Assembly (NCBI RefSeq): GCF_963678975.1
Contig: NC_089281.1
Location: 7,589,277-7,653,276 of the forward strand
DNA length: 64,000 nucleotides
Source of the DNA: Dysidea avara
Lineage: Eukaryota > Porifera > Demospongiae > Dictyoceratida > Dysideidae
Direction of reading: 5' to 3'
Shown here: positions 1 to 10,717 of the stretch, in pieces
Position numbering within the stretch: position 1 is the first letter of the stretch
Layout of the letters: the number at the start of each line of letters is the position of its first letter
Notes under the pieces: generated by a model
The model's input: only the letters and a program-made list of their open reading frames with translations
Told to the model about the DNA's origin: nothing
The model's database searches: none
Program-made: the position numbers and the translations under genes

Positions 1-161
1 GAAAACCTCAAGGGGAAGGTAGTCTGAGGAAAGTCACCACACCCGTATTTCAGTCCGCCGAAAAGAAACCACCTCAGAGCAAAGTTCACCTGTGCAAAAG
101 TTTAATACAGACTTCATTTCACTTTTACTTCTTACGTAAAAGCTGCTTTTACCGTTATTAA
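1..161 (+). CDS. Possible 3' end of an unidentified gene
   Basis: Two short open stretches join in frame. Exon 1-18 ends at a GT donor, and after a TTTCAG acceptor the second stretch runs from 54 to a TAA at 159-161. The joined peptide begins ENLKGK, continues SAEKKPPQSK and is basic. Nothing identifies a family, and the left part lies outside the window. It could equally be chance, because the second half of the peptide looks like translated AT-rich DNA. Confidence 0.18.
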   Translation, partial: KPQGEGSLRKVTTPVFQSAEKKPPQSKVHLCKSLIQTSFHFYFLRKSCFYRY

Positions 162-224
162 ACGATTTTGCTCACGTGGGTGTGTACGGACAAACATAGG
201 TAGATAGATAGGTACACACACACA

Positions 225-295
225 CTTTTACGAAAACAATTTCAGTAAACCAGGCACAATTTCAGTAAACCAGGCGTGCGCCCGGTTTAATAAAA
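225..295. repeat. Small direct and inverted repeat near an AACCAGGC motif
   Basis: The 20-nt unit ACAATTTCAGTAAACCAGGC occurs twice in tandem and is followed by GTGCGCCCGGTTTAATAAAA. The GCCTGGTTTA / TAAACCAGGC-like palindromic core suggests the end of a short inverted-repeat element. The rest of 162-518 shows no gene I can support; it includes a short CA-rich run near 210-226. Confidence 0.35.
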
Positions 296-518
296 ACAGC
301 CTCAATATAGGTTCAGAAATGTATGGCTATATGGATTCCAGAAAATGGAGCCTTTGACCTTATCATGGACTAGTGCAATGAACATTTGTAATGAGCTCGT
401 ATAAATTATATGTACGATTTTCCTATCTAGAAAATGAGGGCGCATTAAATAAGAGCATATCTATGGTGACATGTAAACAACGTCATTCTACACATGTAAA
501 CAATGTCATTCTACTCAC

Positions 519-777
519 TCTGGTCACTAGACACAGTACTAATGCTAAGACTGGAAGGACTGGACAGTCGAGACTCGTCATCACTTTCTTCACGATTCCT
601 TCGTTCTTGAAGCAGCGCAGTAAACTCTACAAAACAATATGGCTGGTAACGCCAGCGATGCACATCTCCAGTTTATTTAGTACCTTCGGTATATTTGTTG
701 AGCTCTTTCTCTGTTAAGTTTTTGATTCCTAATAATTCGAGTTGTCCTTTGAGGTAGATTTTCGTGACTCCATCCAT
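519..777 (-). CDS. Possible HYLS1-like N-terminal exons (partial gene)
   Basis: Two minus-strand exons join in phase. Exon 1 runs 777-684 from an ATG to a GT donor; exon 2 runs 626-519 from a TTTTGTAG acceptor to a GTGAGT donor. The peptide starts MDGVTKIYLKGQ, has a short helical motif around LELLGIKNLTEKEL and EEFTALLQERR, then an acidic and Ser-rich stretch (ESDDESRLSS and beyond). The LLGIxNLxxxxL...F pattern resembles the short N-terminal helical motif of invertebrate HYLS1 centriolar proteins, which is the only family I can suggest. The diagnostic C-terminal HYLS1 box is not visible between 519 and the window edge, so further exons would have to lie to the left. Inference only; a lineage-specific protein is equally possible. 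Confidence 0.32.
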
Positions 778-2438
778 TCGTAGATTCAAAAATCTTTTTG
801 ATTACGTCATCACAAAATATTGCGCATCACGTGCCACTTTCTTCACACAGAGTCACACTTCACAATTTCCACAAGCCAACTATTTTGGAGTTGATAATAT
901 ATACCTCCGGAGGAAACACTTTCTTGGAAATGAATGTTTCTGGATTTACAGTACATGCTCATGATAGTCCTGAATGGAACACTGATTAGTTCATGTCATT
1001 GTTTAATGTTATGTGTTCATTTGTAGCTATGTCATGTTCATTTATTTTGGTAAAGTTTGTACTGCGCATTTTGCACATATCTGTCCGAGATATTGTTTGT
1101 TTAATATGTTGTTTTTTTCTCTCCTGGGCTGACACATCTCACTTCACATGGGAATTGTCACGGACACTAAGTCAAGTTGGTTGTCCCAAGTAAGTTCCAC
1201 ATGTGCATTGCATTATAAATGTGCATCCTAAAACCTACCATGCTGTAATTGTTGGCAACCCATCATAAAATGGCTTTTAGTGCCAAATAATGTCCAAGCC
1301 ATAACTTGCCGAGACAATGCATCTACTTACTTTAGTGTGACCAATATTGGAGTATGCCACCTGTGTAGTTTGGTCATGGCTCTGAGAGAAAAGCAGCAAG
1401 GTTTATCCCGGTGCAATGATTTCTCAGCCAATACCAGTGTCGGCACTCACATGTTAAATAACTTGAATAGCTATATATCCACTTGTTAACACTTAAAGCT
1501 AGGCTATAATATAAGGGACAACTTAAGACCGACAATCAATGATGTACAAAATTGTTTCCAGCCACTATAATATAGCTAGCTATAGCTAGTCTCTGTTATT
1601 GCTGGCAGTAGTGATTTTGAGCTTACACTGATTGAACCACAGCAATGTAGCTACAGCCTAGATGGTGCTGCATACAGCTAGGGGGATGGAATAGGATGGT
1701 CTCAGTGGGATTAAAAACCGACATTGTCAATTTCCCAGGGACAGCTTGTTACCGCAATATGTCAGTGCTATTTCTATGGTACTCCTAATTGGTGAAACTT
1801 TGTGGTTAATTAGCCGGCATGCATGTAGCTTACTGGTTCAGTGTCAGTAGCTACAGCTGCTGCGGATATCAGTACTCTTGACATGGTGTTCCACATTTTC
1901 AGGTTCACAGTGCCCAACACTACCTTTGTACAACAGTAAACCAGCATCAGCCGGTGCATGAACTCCCCAACTCCCACAGGCCGTCAGGTGCCAGGCAAGT
2001 GTATCTCCGTGGCCCACCTTGTTATTTATTTATTATCATTACTGTATAAACTCAAAATTGAGTATAATTGTACAAAGCGAGAAGTACCTAGATCAGGAGT
2101 GAACGTGGTATTCTGGGCAAAGTTACCACCTTGCAACCTAAACAAAGCGCCACAAAATTTTATTATTTCAATTTCGAAACCGCGTGTCCTCTGTCAAGGT
2201 TTCCGACTTTGTAGAAAGAATGAACTTTCGGGAAAAAGTGATCGTAACAGAGTGTGTCACATTTGTGAATTCCCGCAAACCTACAAAACTCTCAAAAAAT
2301 CGAGGGAAATTTGAATTTTGGCTCGACAAATTACATCACCCTAAAGCGCGCCATTGCAGAAGCGCGCCAATCTGTACGCTTGTCGTGAAGGACTCCCCTC
2401 TGGTCTCTGCTGCCATTTGAAATTCCCTACTTCAGAAG
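778..2438. other. No gene recognised
   Basis: Several ORFs of 60-120 codons exist but show no family signature. One stretch ending near 1190 can be spliced to a 1902 acceptor, giving a short peptide and then a stop; I could not recognise it. AGCTATAGCTAG-like short repeats occur near 1560-1600. The last few hundred bases presumably include the promoter of the RNase T2 gene. Confidence 0.4.
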
Positions 2439-3503
2439 ATGAGGAACATCGTCGCGCTGCTACTACTGTCAGGACTAAATGTTGTTCTACCAAGGTAACA
2501 CCAGTGCCGCCCTTTTTCGTACCTTCTTGTGTATATCAAGCGTTCACGTTATCTTCCAGGGCTGTTGTCAACTTCGATTACTTCATGCTCGTCCAAGAAT
2601 GGCCTCAAACAGTCTGTCAAGTATGTTCTTGTAATGCATACATCGAGTATTTGTGGAATGTCTCTTTCACAGGCAGCTAAAGTGGGTGAAGGGTGCAAAG
2701 TTCCTGTCAACACCACTGGCTGGGGCATCCATGGTCTATGGCAAGTCATGCATAGTGTAGTAGTGTCAATTTCACTATTCTATTCATCAGGCCTACACAA
2801 CTGGGAACAGAAGGCCCAAACTATTGTGACCAATCTGCACAGTTCAGCTGGCAAGCTATCCAAGTTAGTTTGTGAATGGTTCAGATGTATGTGCACTCTC
2901 TGATATTAGAACTTAACTGGTGAACTCTCAGAAGTTTGGCCCAATTGTTACACGACTACATCGTTCTGGTCATTCTGGTGAGAGAACTGACAATGTTATG
3001 TCTGTTCAGTGATCAGTGTTTTTCTTTGTAGGGAACACGAGTACTTAAAACATGGTACTTGTGCTGCTGGAGTCACTGGCTTGGAAAATGAATATGGCTT
3101 TTTCTCAATGACTTTACAGTTGTATAATAAACACACCATGGGCTAGTAAGTCACTACAATTTGATGAGACCTTTTAACTTTTTCTCTTTAGTATTTTACA
3201 AAAGGGTGATATAGTACCTTCAAACAGCACAACATACAAGGTAAGCAATCAACAAGATTGGTGTTATTTTAACCATGCTAACCTCTCTGTTTACAAAAGG
3301 CTTCTGATATTTCATATACTGTTCAATCAGCGACATCCAGTAAACCACTTTTGTACTGCTATTATGACAAGACCTTTAAAGTGCAGTTTTTACAACAAAT
3401 TGTTCTGTGTATGAGAAAAGACTTCACACTGATGGACTGTCCTGAAGAACCACATTCATTGTGTTACGATGATGAGCCTGTATTCTACCCCTTGAAATAT
3501 TAA
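2439..3503 (+). CDS. Secreted RNase T2
   Basis: Eight exons: 2439-2494, 2560-2620, 2673-2740, 2791-2863, 2910-2977, 3032-3145, 3192-3240, 3300-3503. They encode 230 residues. A signal peptide comes first (MRNIVALLLLSGLNVVLP). Both catalytic segments are present: CAS I WGIHGLWP with His59, and CAS II WEHEYLKHGTC with Glu112, Lys115 and His116. Trp and Cys positions (WPQTVCQ, WPNCY) also follow the family. RNase T2 enzymes cleave single-stranded RNA through a 2',3'-cyclic phosphate and act in lysosomes or outside the cell. All introns are 46-65 bp. The intron at 2741-2790 needs a GC donor (GCAAGT). The gene converges on the cystatin gene, whose stop lies 140 bp away. All key residues are kept, so it is probably active. 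Confidence 0.93.
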
Positions 3504-3642
3504 CCCTTTTAATATATGTTATACCACTGTATTTATTTGCAACTGTTTTATATTTGGCTGTTATTTAAATACCAACAACATACAAAATATTGCATTTAAA
3601 GTTCAGGAACAGAAACTATTTTTCGACAACTAATATAAAGGG

Positions 3643-5179
3643 TTACATTTCTTCTTTGTAGGTATATCCAGCATTTTCATATGCTTTCCTCATTACATCC
3701 TACAGATAAACACAAGATTAGCGGTCAATAACAATTCACATGCTACTTGCATATTATGTAATTGTAGTTATATGGTCTTATGTAATTGATAAACTTTTAA
3801 TTTTCTGTATTAGGATGTTCAATACAATTTAAAGTGGCAACTTTAGTGTTATTTCTAAATATATTACCCTTATTGCATTGTTTTACTTGGTATTTTACAT
3901 GACTCAATAGTTGCAACACTAAACCAGATTTGTTAGATATTCAGATCATTAAGCTTCAAGGCAATGTACTTTGAGTTCTGAGTGAAATCAATAAGTCATG
4001 GTTTGACTTCACCAGATTTGTCACATACCTAATCTATTGTGAATGGAACAATGATGCTTCACTACATTATACTGAGATTGACGTATTACCCTCCTTGAAT
4101 TTTGGTTATTTGTTTTAGTGGCGTGTCCAACCTCCTCTGCATCCTGACATGCATAGCACAAAATAACCAAATAGGCTTACAAGTCTGATAAAACAAAAAT
4201 GAATAGGGCACCCACAGAACTCATAAGCAGCAGATTAGTGTCATTGAAATTATGTTCCCACTTTTACGCACCAGCCTATGCAACAAACTGGAACCAACAC
4301 TTAAGTCACATGACATTCTGCTAACAAATTATGATTCAGATTAGCCCATGAACCTTAGCTTACATGAGCTAGAACTTTTCAGTAAGTTATGTAAGAGTGT
4401 ACACAAGGATGTACAGATTGACGTCACTCTATTAAAACTAATGTTAATCACATGCTACAATACATTGTGTAGCACATTCTACGAGAAGAATGCACTGCCC
4501 ACACACCAACTTAGTTCTAGTCAAAACTGAGGTTGAAAACCACAATGGTCACATGCTTGTTACTTACCCTGACATCTTTCCCCGAAGCATCTTTGAATCC
4601 ATCATCTAGTAGATGATAAGTTAGTGGATTTGTTGGCTCAACCCATACCACTACTTGATATTGCTTAGCCTAACGAAGAAATATGTAAAATACATAACTC
4701 ATTATTTACATAACTCATTATTTACATGGTCACGTGCAACTCGCCATGAACGATACACCCGTGCTGTACTATAGTACTGCATGCTCCCATACCCCACCAA
4801 ACAACTTACCCCTTTAACAAGCGGGCACTCCTCTAAAGTAGACGGCTTATAGTCGTTGTGACAATGTGATAAGCCCACTTCAAGCAGAAGAGTGTACTTC
4901 ACGCCAGCAACAATCTGAAACGCCCACAAAACTCACGTCACAACACAAGAAACCTTACAAAATATAGGGGCGTACCTGCATTGTGCCACCAACAATGTTC
5001 GAGCGAACCAGCTTGTATTCAGAATTGGACCGCTTGTTCATCTCCGTGACGGCAAAATCTGCAGCCGCTACTACCGATTCATCGGTAACATCGTCAATTT
5101 GAGATGGCCCGCCAGGAGTGAAATTTGCACTGACTCCAGCTACCACAAAAACTACCAAACAGGCAATTCTACACAACAT
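3643..5179 (-). CDS. Secreted cystatin (type 2-like cysteine protease inhibitor)
   Basis: Four exons on the minus strand: 5179-4976, 4914-4810, 4669-4568, 3699-3643, encoding 155 residues. The start at 5179 is chosen because it begins a signal peptide (MLCRIACLVVFVVAGVSA); an upstream in-frame ATG would bury it. The mature chain has the N-terminal Gly-Gly of cystatins (TPGGPSQ), the central QxVxG loop as QIVAG (68-72) spanning the exon 1/2 junction, and two cysteines (C86, C98) where type-2 cystatins form a disulfide. The usual Pro-Trp of the second hairpin is not obvious; WVEP is near that position. Cystatins bind papain-family cathepsins in secretory or extracellular spaces. The last intron is unusually long for this block (868 bp). 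The tail is Lys/Glu-rich. Confidence 0.88.
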
Positions 5180-5359
5180 CTTTGGCAGAAAGTTGTCAAC
5201 GCTGACGACAGGCAAATTTACAAGCAGAACAACACCTTTTTTGGTTTCCGCACGCCCTGGCAAGCCGCACAATTAGTCAATTATAGTTGTCAATTAGTCA
5301 ATTATAGTTGAATAAACTTTAATAAAATTAATTACAGATTGTACAGTGATAGTATCAAT
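5180..5359. other. Short spacer between cystatin and TPR genes
   Basis: Promoter side of the cystatin gene and 3' side of the TPR gene, both minus-strand. AATTAGTCAATTATAGTT is duplicated in tandem near 5272-5307. No further gene seen. Confidence 0.5.
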
Positions 5360-8031
5360 TTACCATTTCATCCAGAAAGACATTATCATCACAAAGCTAG
5401 TTGACAGAATGAAGAACAAAAGGAATGTTCTACTGGGACAAACAATTGATGAATTGTGTGGCTCATCGCTTATAGTAAAGGCTATAGCAGTCTTTGGTAC
5501 CATTGTCACTTCATTACTTGCCTCTTCTGTCGACTGTGATTCAACAATTTCTTGTTCGTTTGACTGGTCTGTAAGAGGTGCTTCGTTCTCATCTACCATG
5601 GTAGGATTTTGGGCTACTTTTAGAGCATCTACAGTGCAAATGATCCATACACTATTCACAATGCAGGCATTTTACCAGCATATTGTTGCCGTCCTGCCTC
5701 AGCATACAATACGGTGAACAAATCAAGACTGCGTATTGTAGCAGGATTGCTTGGGCCCAGAACTGATTGCCGAATTTTTGCAACCTGTAAGAGAGCATCA
5801 AAACCGAAATAAAACATTTCAATGTTACCTTGCCGCAATACTCTAGTGCTAGATGAACCCTGAAAGTAACTATCATCACTGAACAGTGGAACTTGTCTTA
5901 CTTTTGTTGTTGTAAACAAAGAGTAGCTAATTGTTCATATTCAATAGCTTTCTGTATGTATTGACTGTTAGGCTGCAAGTATGAAAACCAGTACACAGCT
6001 GCAAAACACACAAAGCCTCATACGTCATTTTCACTGGTGCTCTTCTGAGATGCAGCACTGCTTGAATCAATCAATGCTGCTTCATAGTATAATTTCTCTG
6101 CTTGTGCAAACTGAACAGCTTTCTCATCTAGGAATACAATAGCACATGTTATGAAGGTGGGGCTCAAACATTGCAAACAGCTAGGCTAAAAGAATAGTTG
6201 AATAATGTGCCACATGGTACAAACATAAAGTGGTGTTGTTGTGTCTGCTAGCATGACTGTTGTACTATTGCAAGCCTTAGCTAAACACTCACATTCTTCC
6301 TTGTCATAGTAGATGGCAGCAATCTAGAGATAAGACGAGTCTTGTAATATACATACACACATGTATACATACATGTACACACACTCACGTACATGACATG
6401 CAAAACAAAGCATTCAATTGTCAGTTGCTACAGAACAGGAAGGGACATAGTCCGACAGCAAGGGTGGACTGTCATGCTGCCAGTGTACATCTAATTTAAT
6501 AGCAATGTTCATGGTGTAGAGGAAATTCCAGCAGCAGCATGCTATTGACATTGCGACACAACCTACTAAGCTGTGTCTGTCCTAAGTGCAAAGACAAAGT
6601 TAAGATGTTATCTCCTGGGAGGCTTGCAAAACCTCAGGTTGGTGTTTGCCAAAATGATACCATCAGGCTGGTTTGATGCACTGTAATCCAACCTTGTGAA
6701 TGTTGTCAGAGTTAACCAGCTAGTAACTGTTACCCAAATGAGGTGTTAAACAACACTGACTCCTACACAAATACACAGATGCATACACAACAAGTAAGCT
6801 CATAGCTGCCTGTTCAAAACAAATACTCTAGATGCTAGCTAGCACACCATTCACACTATCCCAGGTTGGCCAGAGTGTTTCAACTCAGGTCAATAAACTT
6901 GGGTCGGCTCTTGTTCACATGACACAAGCTCATTGCCAGAGCATATACTGGTCTCTCGCGGCCAGACTGCTGTTTTCCCTTTTTTGAGTGATGGTCTGCA
7001 GGTGAAAATTCTTTCCACACACCATCACTCAAAAAGGAAAAATAAAAAGTGATCTGGCCACATGTATACTGTCATGGAGTCTACTGGAAGCATGGTACAT
7101 CGTAGCCACATTGTAGAATACTTTTAGTGAGTGGAATATCCTAGCTGAGGTCGAACAAAAGCAAATCACCAGAGTTGAGTGTCCCAGAATGTATCCTATC
7201 CCGGGCTACACTACAATTTGGGCTACACTGCAATATGGGCTACACTGCAATTTGGGCTACACTGCAATTTGGGCTACACTGCAATTTGGGCTACACTGCA
7301 ATTTACAATTTATTTTGAGCCGTGTCATGCTGTATGCAGGGTTAGAAGTGTTTGTTTGTTTGTGTGTGTGTGTGTGTGTGCGTGTGTGTGCATGCGCGTG
7401 TGTGTAAGGAACACCAAGTAACTGGTTTACAACCTTCAATGTAAGCCACCCCATAAAGCATATAGATCAATAGACAATAACAGGTATGATGTGTATGTAT
7501 AAAGTAACACTTCAAGTTGGTTTAGTCTCCACTACACGGTCGGGGACAGAGAAGGCCCAGCAAATGCAACCAACAGAATTGGTAGACAAATTTTGCAATT
7601 TGGAGCAATCACAAACATAAACAGTACACTCACTATCTCACAGCTGAGAAAATAGTCAACACATTTAACAATCACCTCACGTAGACACTGTGGTAGTTTT
7701 GTAAATGGACGGCTAGTGTCTATGCCTTCCAAACACTTGGTGAAGTGTTTCAATGCTTCATCTAACTGGCCTGCAGCCTTCATAGCACACAACGGAACAG
7801 TAAGTCATTTCAGTCAGCCAAGTCAAATATTTATATTTCTCACCTTCAAACTAAAAAAGGTGTAGAGTCTACAATTATTTCAGCTCTCTGCATATTCACT
7901 TACCCTTGCACTTACCCAATCGCTTTCTCATAGAGCTGCATATTTTGATCTTCGCTGTTGACACTGTCTCGTTTTGTTTCGCCATTTGACTCGTCGCTAG
8001 AAGCTTCATCGTTACTCGAGCTTGCTTCCAT
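5360..8031 (-). CDS. Tail-anchored TPR protein, possibly consortin-like
   Basis: Nine exons: 8031-7916, 7850-7844, 7777-7634, 6323-6293, 6127-6024, 5972-5902, 5859-5829, 5784-5676, 5628-5360; 293 residues. The acidic N-terminus (MEASSSNDEASSDE) is followed by TPR-like helices (GLKAAGQLDEALKHF, YEKAVQFAQAEKLYYEAA, YIQKAIEYEQLATLC, NPATIRSLDLFTVLYAEAG). A Glu/Ser-rich linker follows, then a single C-terminal hydrophobic segment (residues about 272-293, FLLFFILSTSFVMIM) that would anchor it in a membrane with the TPRs in the cytoplasm. TPRs plus a C-terminal anchor recall consortin, which binds connexins and traffics at the TGN in vertebrates, but the match is loose. Exon 2 is a 7-nt microexon that restores the frame. 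The 1310-bp intron holds a foldback element, a 17-bp tandem repeat and a TG run. Confidence 0.75.
6960..7060. mobile_element. Short foldback (MITE-like) element in TPR intron
   Basis: Inverted arms GGCCAGA...TTGAGTGATGGT and ACCATCACTCAA...TCTGGCC are separated by a small loop. The TGGCCAGA ends match those of the element at 46937-47247. No coding capacity. Confidence 0.6.
7203..7304. repeat. 17-bp tandem repeat, six units
   Basis: Six copies of GGGCTACACTGCAATTT with one or two substitutions in the first units. It lies in the long intron of the TPR gene and creates spurious open frames. A TG dinucleotide run follows at about 7361-7405. Confidence 0.9.
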
Positions 8032-8092
8032 AAGAGTGTTTATATGCCTGTATAAATTATCGATTGTGGGTTTAAATTAAAATATTGTAAAG
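8032..8092. promoter_or_regulatory. 61-bp shared bidirectional promoter (inferred)
   Basis: The TPR gene start codon (minus, 8031) and the CHP1 start codon (plus, 8093) are only 61 bp apart, so both 5' UTRs and promoters must lie here or overlap the coding starts. The stretch is AT-rich with no clear TATA box. Co-regulation is inference from the arrangement. Confidence 0.55.
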
Positions 8093-9013
8093 ATGGGTAA
8101 TGTCACTTCACTAAGTAACGATGAAATAAAGGAAATCCATGAAGAAACTGGGTGTAAGTTACACTAATATCGTTAATGCAAAGCTGTGTTGATGTTGGAC
8201 CACAGTTTCAGCTAGCCAAATAAGGCGACTGTACTCGAGGTTTTGTCATCTCGATAAAGACGGAAAAGGCCATTTAGAGTGAAGCATTTTACCAGACCTA
8301 CACTGTTTCATATGCGTTTTCTATTAGGCGAAAAGACTTGAGATTGATACCAGAATTATCAGTCAATCCATTGGGAAACAGAATAATTGAAGCCTTCTTT
8401 GTTGATCAGTAAGTGTTCATTACTTCTAGTCACAGCTGTAATTCTTATGTGACTTAGGAATGACTCAAGGAGACCTGTGGAGCAAGTAGATTTTCTCCAG
8501 TTTACACGTACCCTGGCTACTTTCAGAAGAACTGAAGCAAAGCACTCGTCTGAGTTAAATACTGTAGACAAGAAGATAGAATGTCAGCTTAAGTGTTGTG
8601 TAAAATTGTGTATGTGTGCGTATGCAGCACAAGTGTGTATGAATGTAAACCAACTGCATGTTTTATTTTTCAGTTGTTTTTCGAGTGTACGACATTGACC
8701 GTGATGGGTACATTTCTAAAGATGATTTAATACATGTGAGTTCACACTGTCAGCTAATGGCAAATGTTTTGATTTGTAATTTAGATCCTACGTTGTCTTG
8801 TGGGTGTATCAATTGCTGAGGAACAGGTAAAGGGCATTGCTCATCGTACTCTGAGAGAAGCTGACAAAGACGAAGACAAATTAATATCTCTTGATGAATT
8901 CAAGGAGGTGAAATGTACATTTTTGTGTACTGGTGACCCATTAATGTTTCCTACAGGCATTGGGAAATGTTGATGTAAAAGAAAAAATGAGTTTAAGATT
9001 TTTGACTGCATAA
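8093..9013 (+). CDS. CHP1: Calcineurin B homologous protein 1
   Basis: Seven exons: 8093-8153, 8206-8278, 8328-8408, 8458-8594, 8674-8735, 8785-8907, 8957-9013; 197 residues against 195 in human CHP1. The MGNVTS start fits N-myristoylation. Family signatures run throughout: ETGFSASQIRRLYSRF, IPELSVNPLGNRIIEAFF, FTRTLATFR, and VDVKEKMSLRFL at the C-terminus. Two canonical C-terminal EF-hands are present (loops 124-135 DIDRDGYIS and 165-176 DKDEDKLIS); the N-terminal pair is degenerate, as usual. CHP1 is a Ca2+-binding cofactor that supports plasma-membrane Na+/H+ exchangers and, in mammals, GPAT4. The third coding intron boundary and the donor GTTGTG at 8595 are the weakest splice calls, but phase and homology agree. 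It starts head-to-head with the TPR gene and ends 24 bp from the IQCB1 stop. Confidence 0.95.
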
Positions 9014-9037
9014 ATCAATGAGTGATAAATGTACAAT

Positions 9038-10717
9038 TTAATTATCAAAATCAATTTCTTCACTGTCAAAGTTTGTTCGTTTCCACCATGGCAGTTCTAG
9101 AGATTTCAATTCCTCTTCATGGGCTAGCCGAGCCATGTGAGTAATCCCAGTAGCATTAATTGTAAACTGGGCAATATTGTTTGGTTGTGCTTTCTCTAAT
9201 GATGGTGCACCCAACAGTGATGCTGAATCCACTTCAAGTTGGTTCAAAAGCAGTTTCCTTTTCCTGATCCGTTCTTTCTCCAGCGTTCTATCTAAGTACA
9301 TTACTTGTAACTGTTTTTGTACTTCAGTGTGTAATTGCTGTAGTGTTGTCCGGCTCTTGTGAATGACAGGACGATGACTCTGGTAGTGTGAAATTTCAGC
9401 TTGTAACCTGTCTCGTGAAGTTTGGTCAATCTGCAGTAGTACACTTTCCTTGTTGTGAGTGCTAGCTTGTTGATTAACTTTCCCTGTTGATTTCTTCTTT
9501 GGCTTGGTAAGCTTTTTGTTGATGTTAGTTTGATTACAATCTCGCCACCACTTCTGTATCTTTACGGCTGATGATTCTTGTAATTGTTTAAGAAAATTGT
9601 CCACATCTTTGGCTGGTAGTTGCTCAATTATTTTAAATTGCTTCTCATGAAACATTCGTAGAGCAATGTGCTGGCTTTCTTGTTTCATGTCTTCAGTTAG
9701 ATTATGCTGTGGCTTTTCTCTTTGAACTTTAGCTTTTCTATAAAGCCTCTGAAAAGCAATGATTCCTCGATGAATGGCCTTGACTTTCTTCCTAGCATGG
9801 TATCCCCTCCAATGAGACTGTATGACAATAGCAGCATGGGTTAAATTATTGTTCTGAAGATTTTCAGATTGCCCAACACTGCTACGTCTACTAGTACCCC
9901 CTAGTATCTCTATCATCCACCGAATGTCTACAGTTGGACTGTCCACTTGCAGTGAAGATAGAAACTGAGTAAGACCTTGATACCTTGCAGCCACAGACTC
10001 AGCAATATCAGGTAGTTCTAAAAATACAGAAAATACCTCCAAAGCCAAAATAAGTTCAGATGAAGAGGTAATTCTCTGCACCAGTTCATCAGTATAATTA
10101 TGAATTACATCAAGTGAAAGACTAGGGATAACACTGTCAGTTATTGTAAGCATCTTCTTGATAAATGATAGCAATACTTGGAGAGTAACGCCATCACTAC
10201 TTGAACTGAGCATGTGCAGAAGATATGGGGACTGTAGTAATGGTGCCAGTAGAATGTGGTGAGACTGACAAAGTTTTGCAATGTTCTCTAACAATCCTGG
10301 GAACACCTGGGCACTGTCCCTAAGGTTTAATACATTGTTTGAAAGCACCAACAAAGAGTGCAAAGCTGTAGGTAATACACCATCATAATACTCTTCGATC
10401 TGACTGGCATCTAGGTTAGTTTTCTTCAATTTCTCTGGATGCAGGCCTGAGAGGGTGTGGCTCAGAATGGAACCCAGTTGTGCAGCAGTTGCCCATTGTC
10501 CTTTGACTAACGAAAAATTTTGGCCAAGTAGTTCAATTAGTATATGCACTAGCCCATAGTGCCACACGTTCATTTTCAGTATCCTCAAGGAGTTTCGAGG
10601 ACATTGCTGGTAGACGTGTTTTAGTTCTAATAGTATTAAAGGTGCTTGGCTGTCTTCGCTGCTCACCACTTTTTCCGCTATTCGTGCTACTTCAGACAGA
10701 ACGTCTTTTGAATCCAT
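9038..10717 (-). CDS. IQCB1: IQ motif-containing B1 / nephrocystin-5
   Basis: One uninterrupted frame of 559 residues from the ATG at 10717 (MDSKDVLSEVARIAEKV), chosen because it aligns with the start of human IQCB1 (598 aa). The frame stays open upstream to 10930, but that extension has no counterpart. The N-terminal half is helical (ILLELKHVYQQCP, LVKGQWATAAQLGSILSH, EEYYDGVLPTALHSLLVLSN). IQ motifs follow near residues 295-335 (AIVIQSHWRGYHARKKV, AFQRLYRKAK) and 385 (AVKIQKWWRD). The tail PWWKR...SEEIDFDN mirrors the human PWWKK...GDEID end. IQCB1 binds calmodulin and CEP290 at the ciliary transition zone, so this gene would serve ciliated cells. It has no introns although its neighbours have 4-16 exons. 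Its 3' end faces CHP1. Confidence 0.93.
   Translation of the reverse strand: MDSKDVLSEVARIAEKVVSSEDSQAPLILLELKHVYQQCPRNSLRILKMNVWHYGLVHILIELLGQNFSLVKGQWATAAQLGSILSHTLSGLHPEKLKKTNLDASQIEEYYDGVLPTALHSLLVLSNNVLNLRDSAQVFPGLLENIAKLCQSHHILLAPLLQSPYLLHMLSSSSDGVTLQVLLSFIKKMLTITDSVIPSLSLDVIHNYTDELVQRITSSSELILALEVFSVFLELPDIAESVAARYQGLTQFLSSLQVDSPTVDIRWMIEILGGTSRRSSVGQSENLQNNNLTHAAIVIQSHWRGYHARKKVKAIHRGIIAFQRLYRKAKVQREKPQHNLTEDMKQESQHIALRMFHEKQFKIIEQLPAKDVDNFLKQLQESSAVKIQKWWRDCNQTNINKKLTKPKKKSTGKVNQQASTHNKESVLLQIDQTSRDRLQAEISHYQSHRPVIHKSRTTLQQLHTEVQKQLQVMYLDRTLEKERIRKRKLLLNQLEVDSASLLGAPSLEKAQPNNIAQFTINATGITHMARLAHEEELKSLELPWWKRTNFDSEEIDFDN

Noticed and set aside
993-1950. Possible two-exon plus-strand gene (hydrophobic stretch, SWADTSHFTWEL, spliced near 1902)
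   Set aside because: Splice phases work but the peptide is unrecognisable and stops at once; not supportable.
7179-7454. Overlapping ORFs reading GLHCNLGYTAIW and VCVCVCVC
   Set aside because: Produced by the 17-bp tandem repeat and TG run inside the TPR intron.
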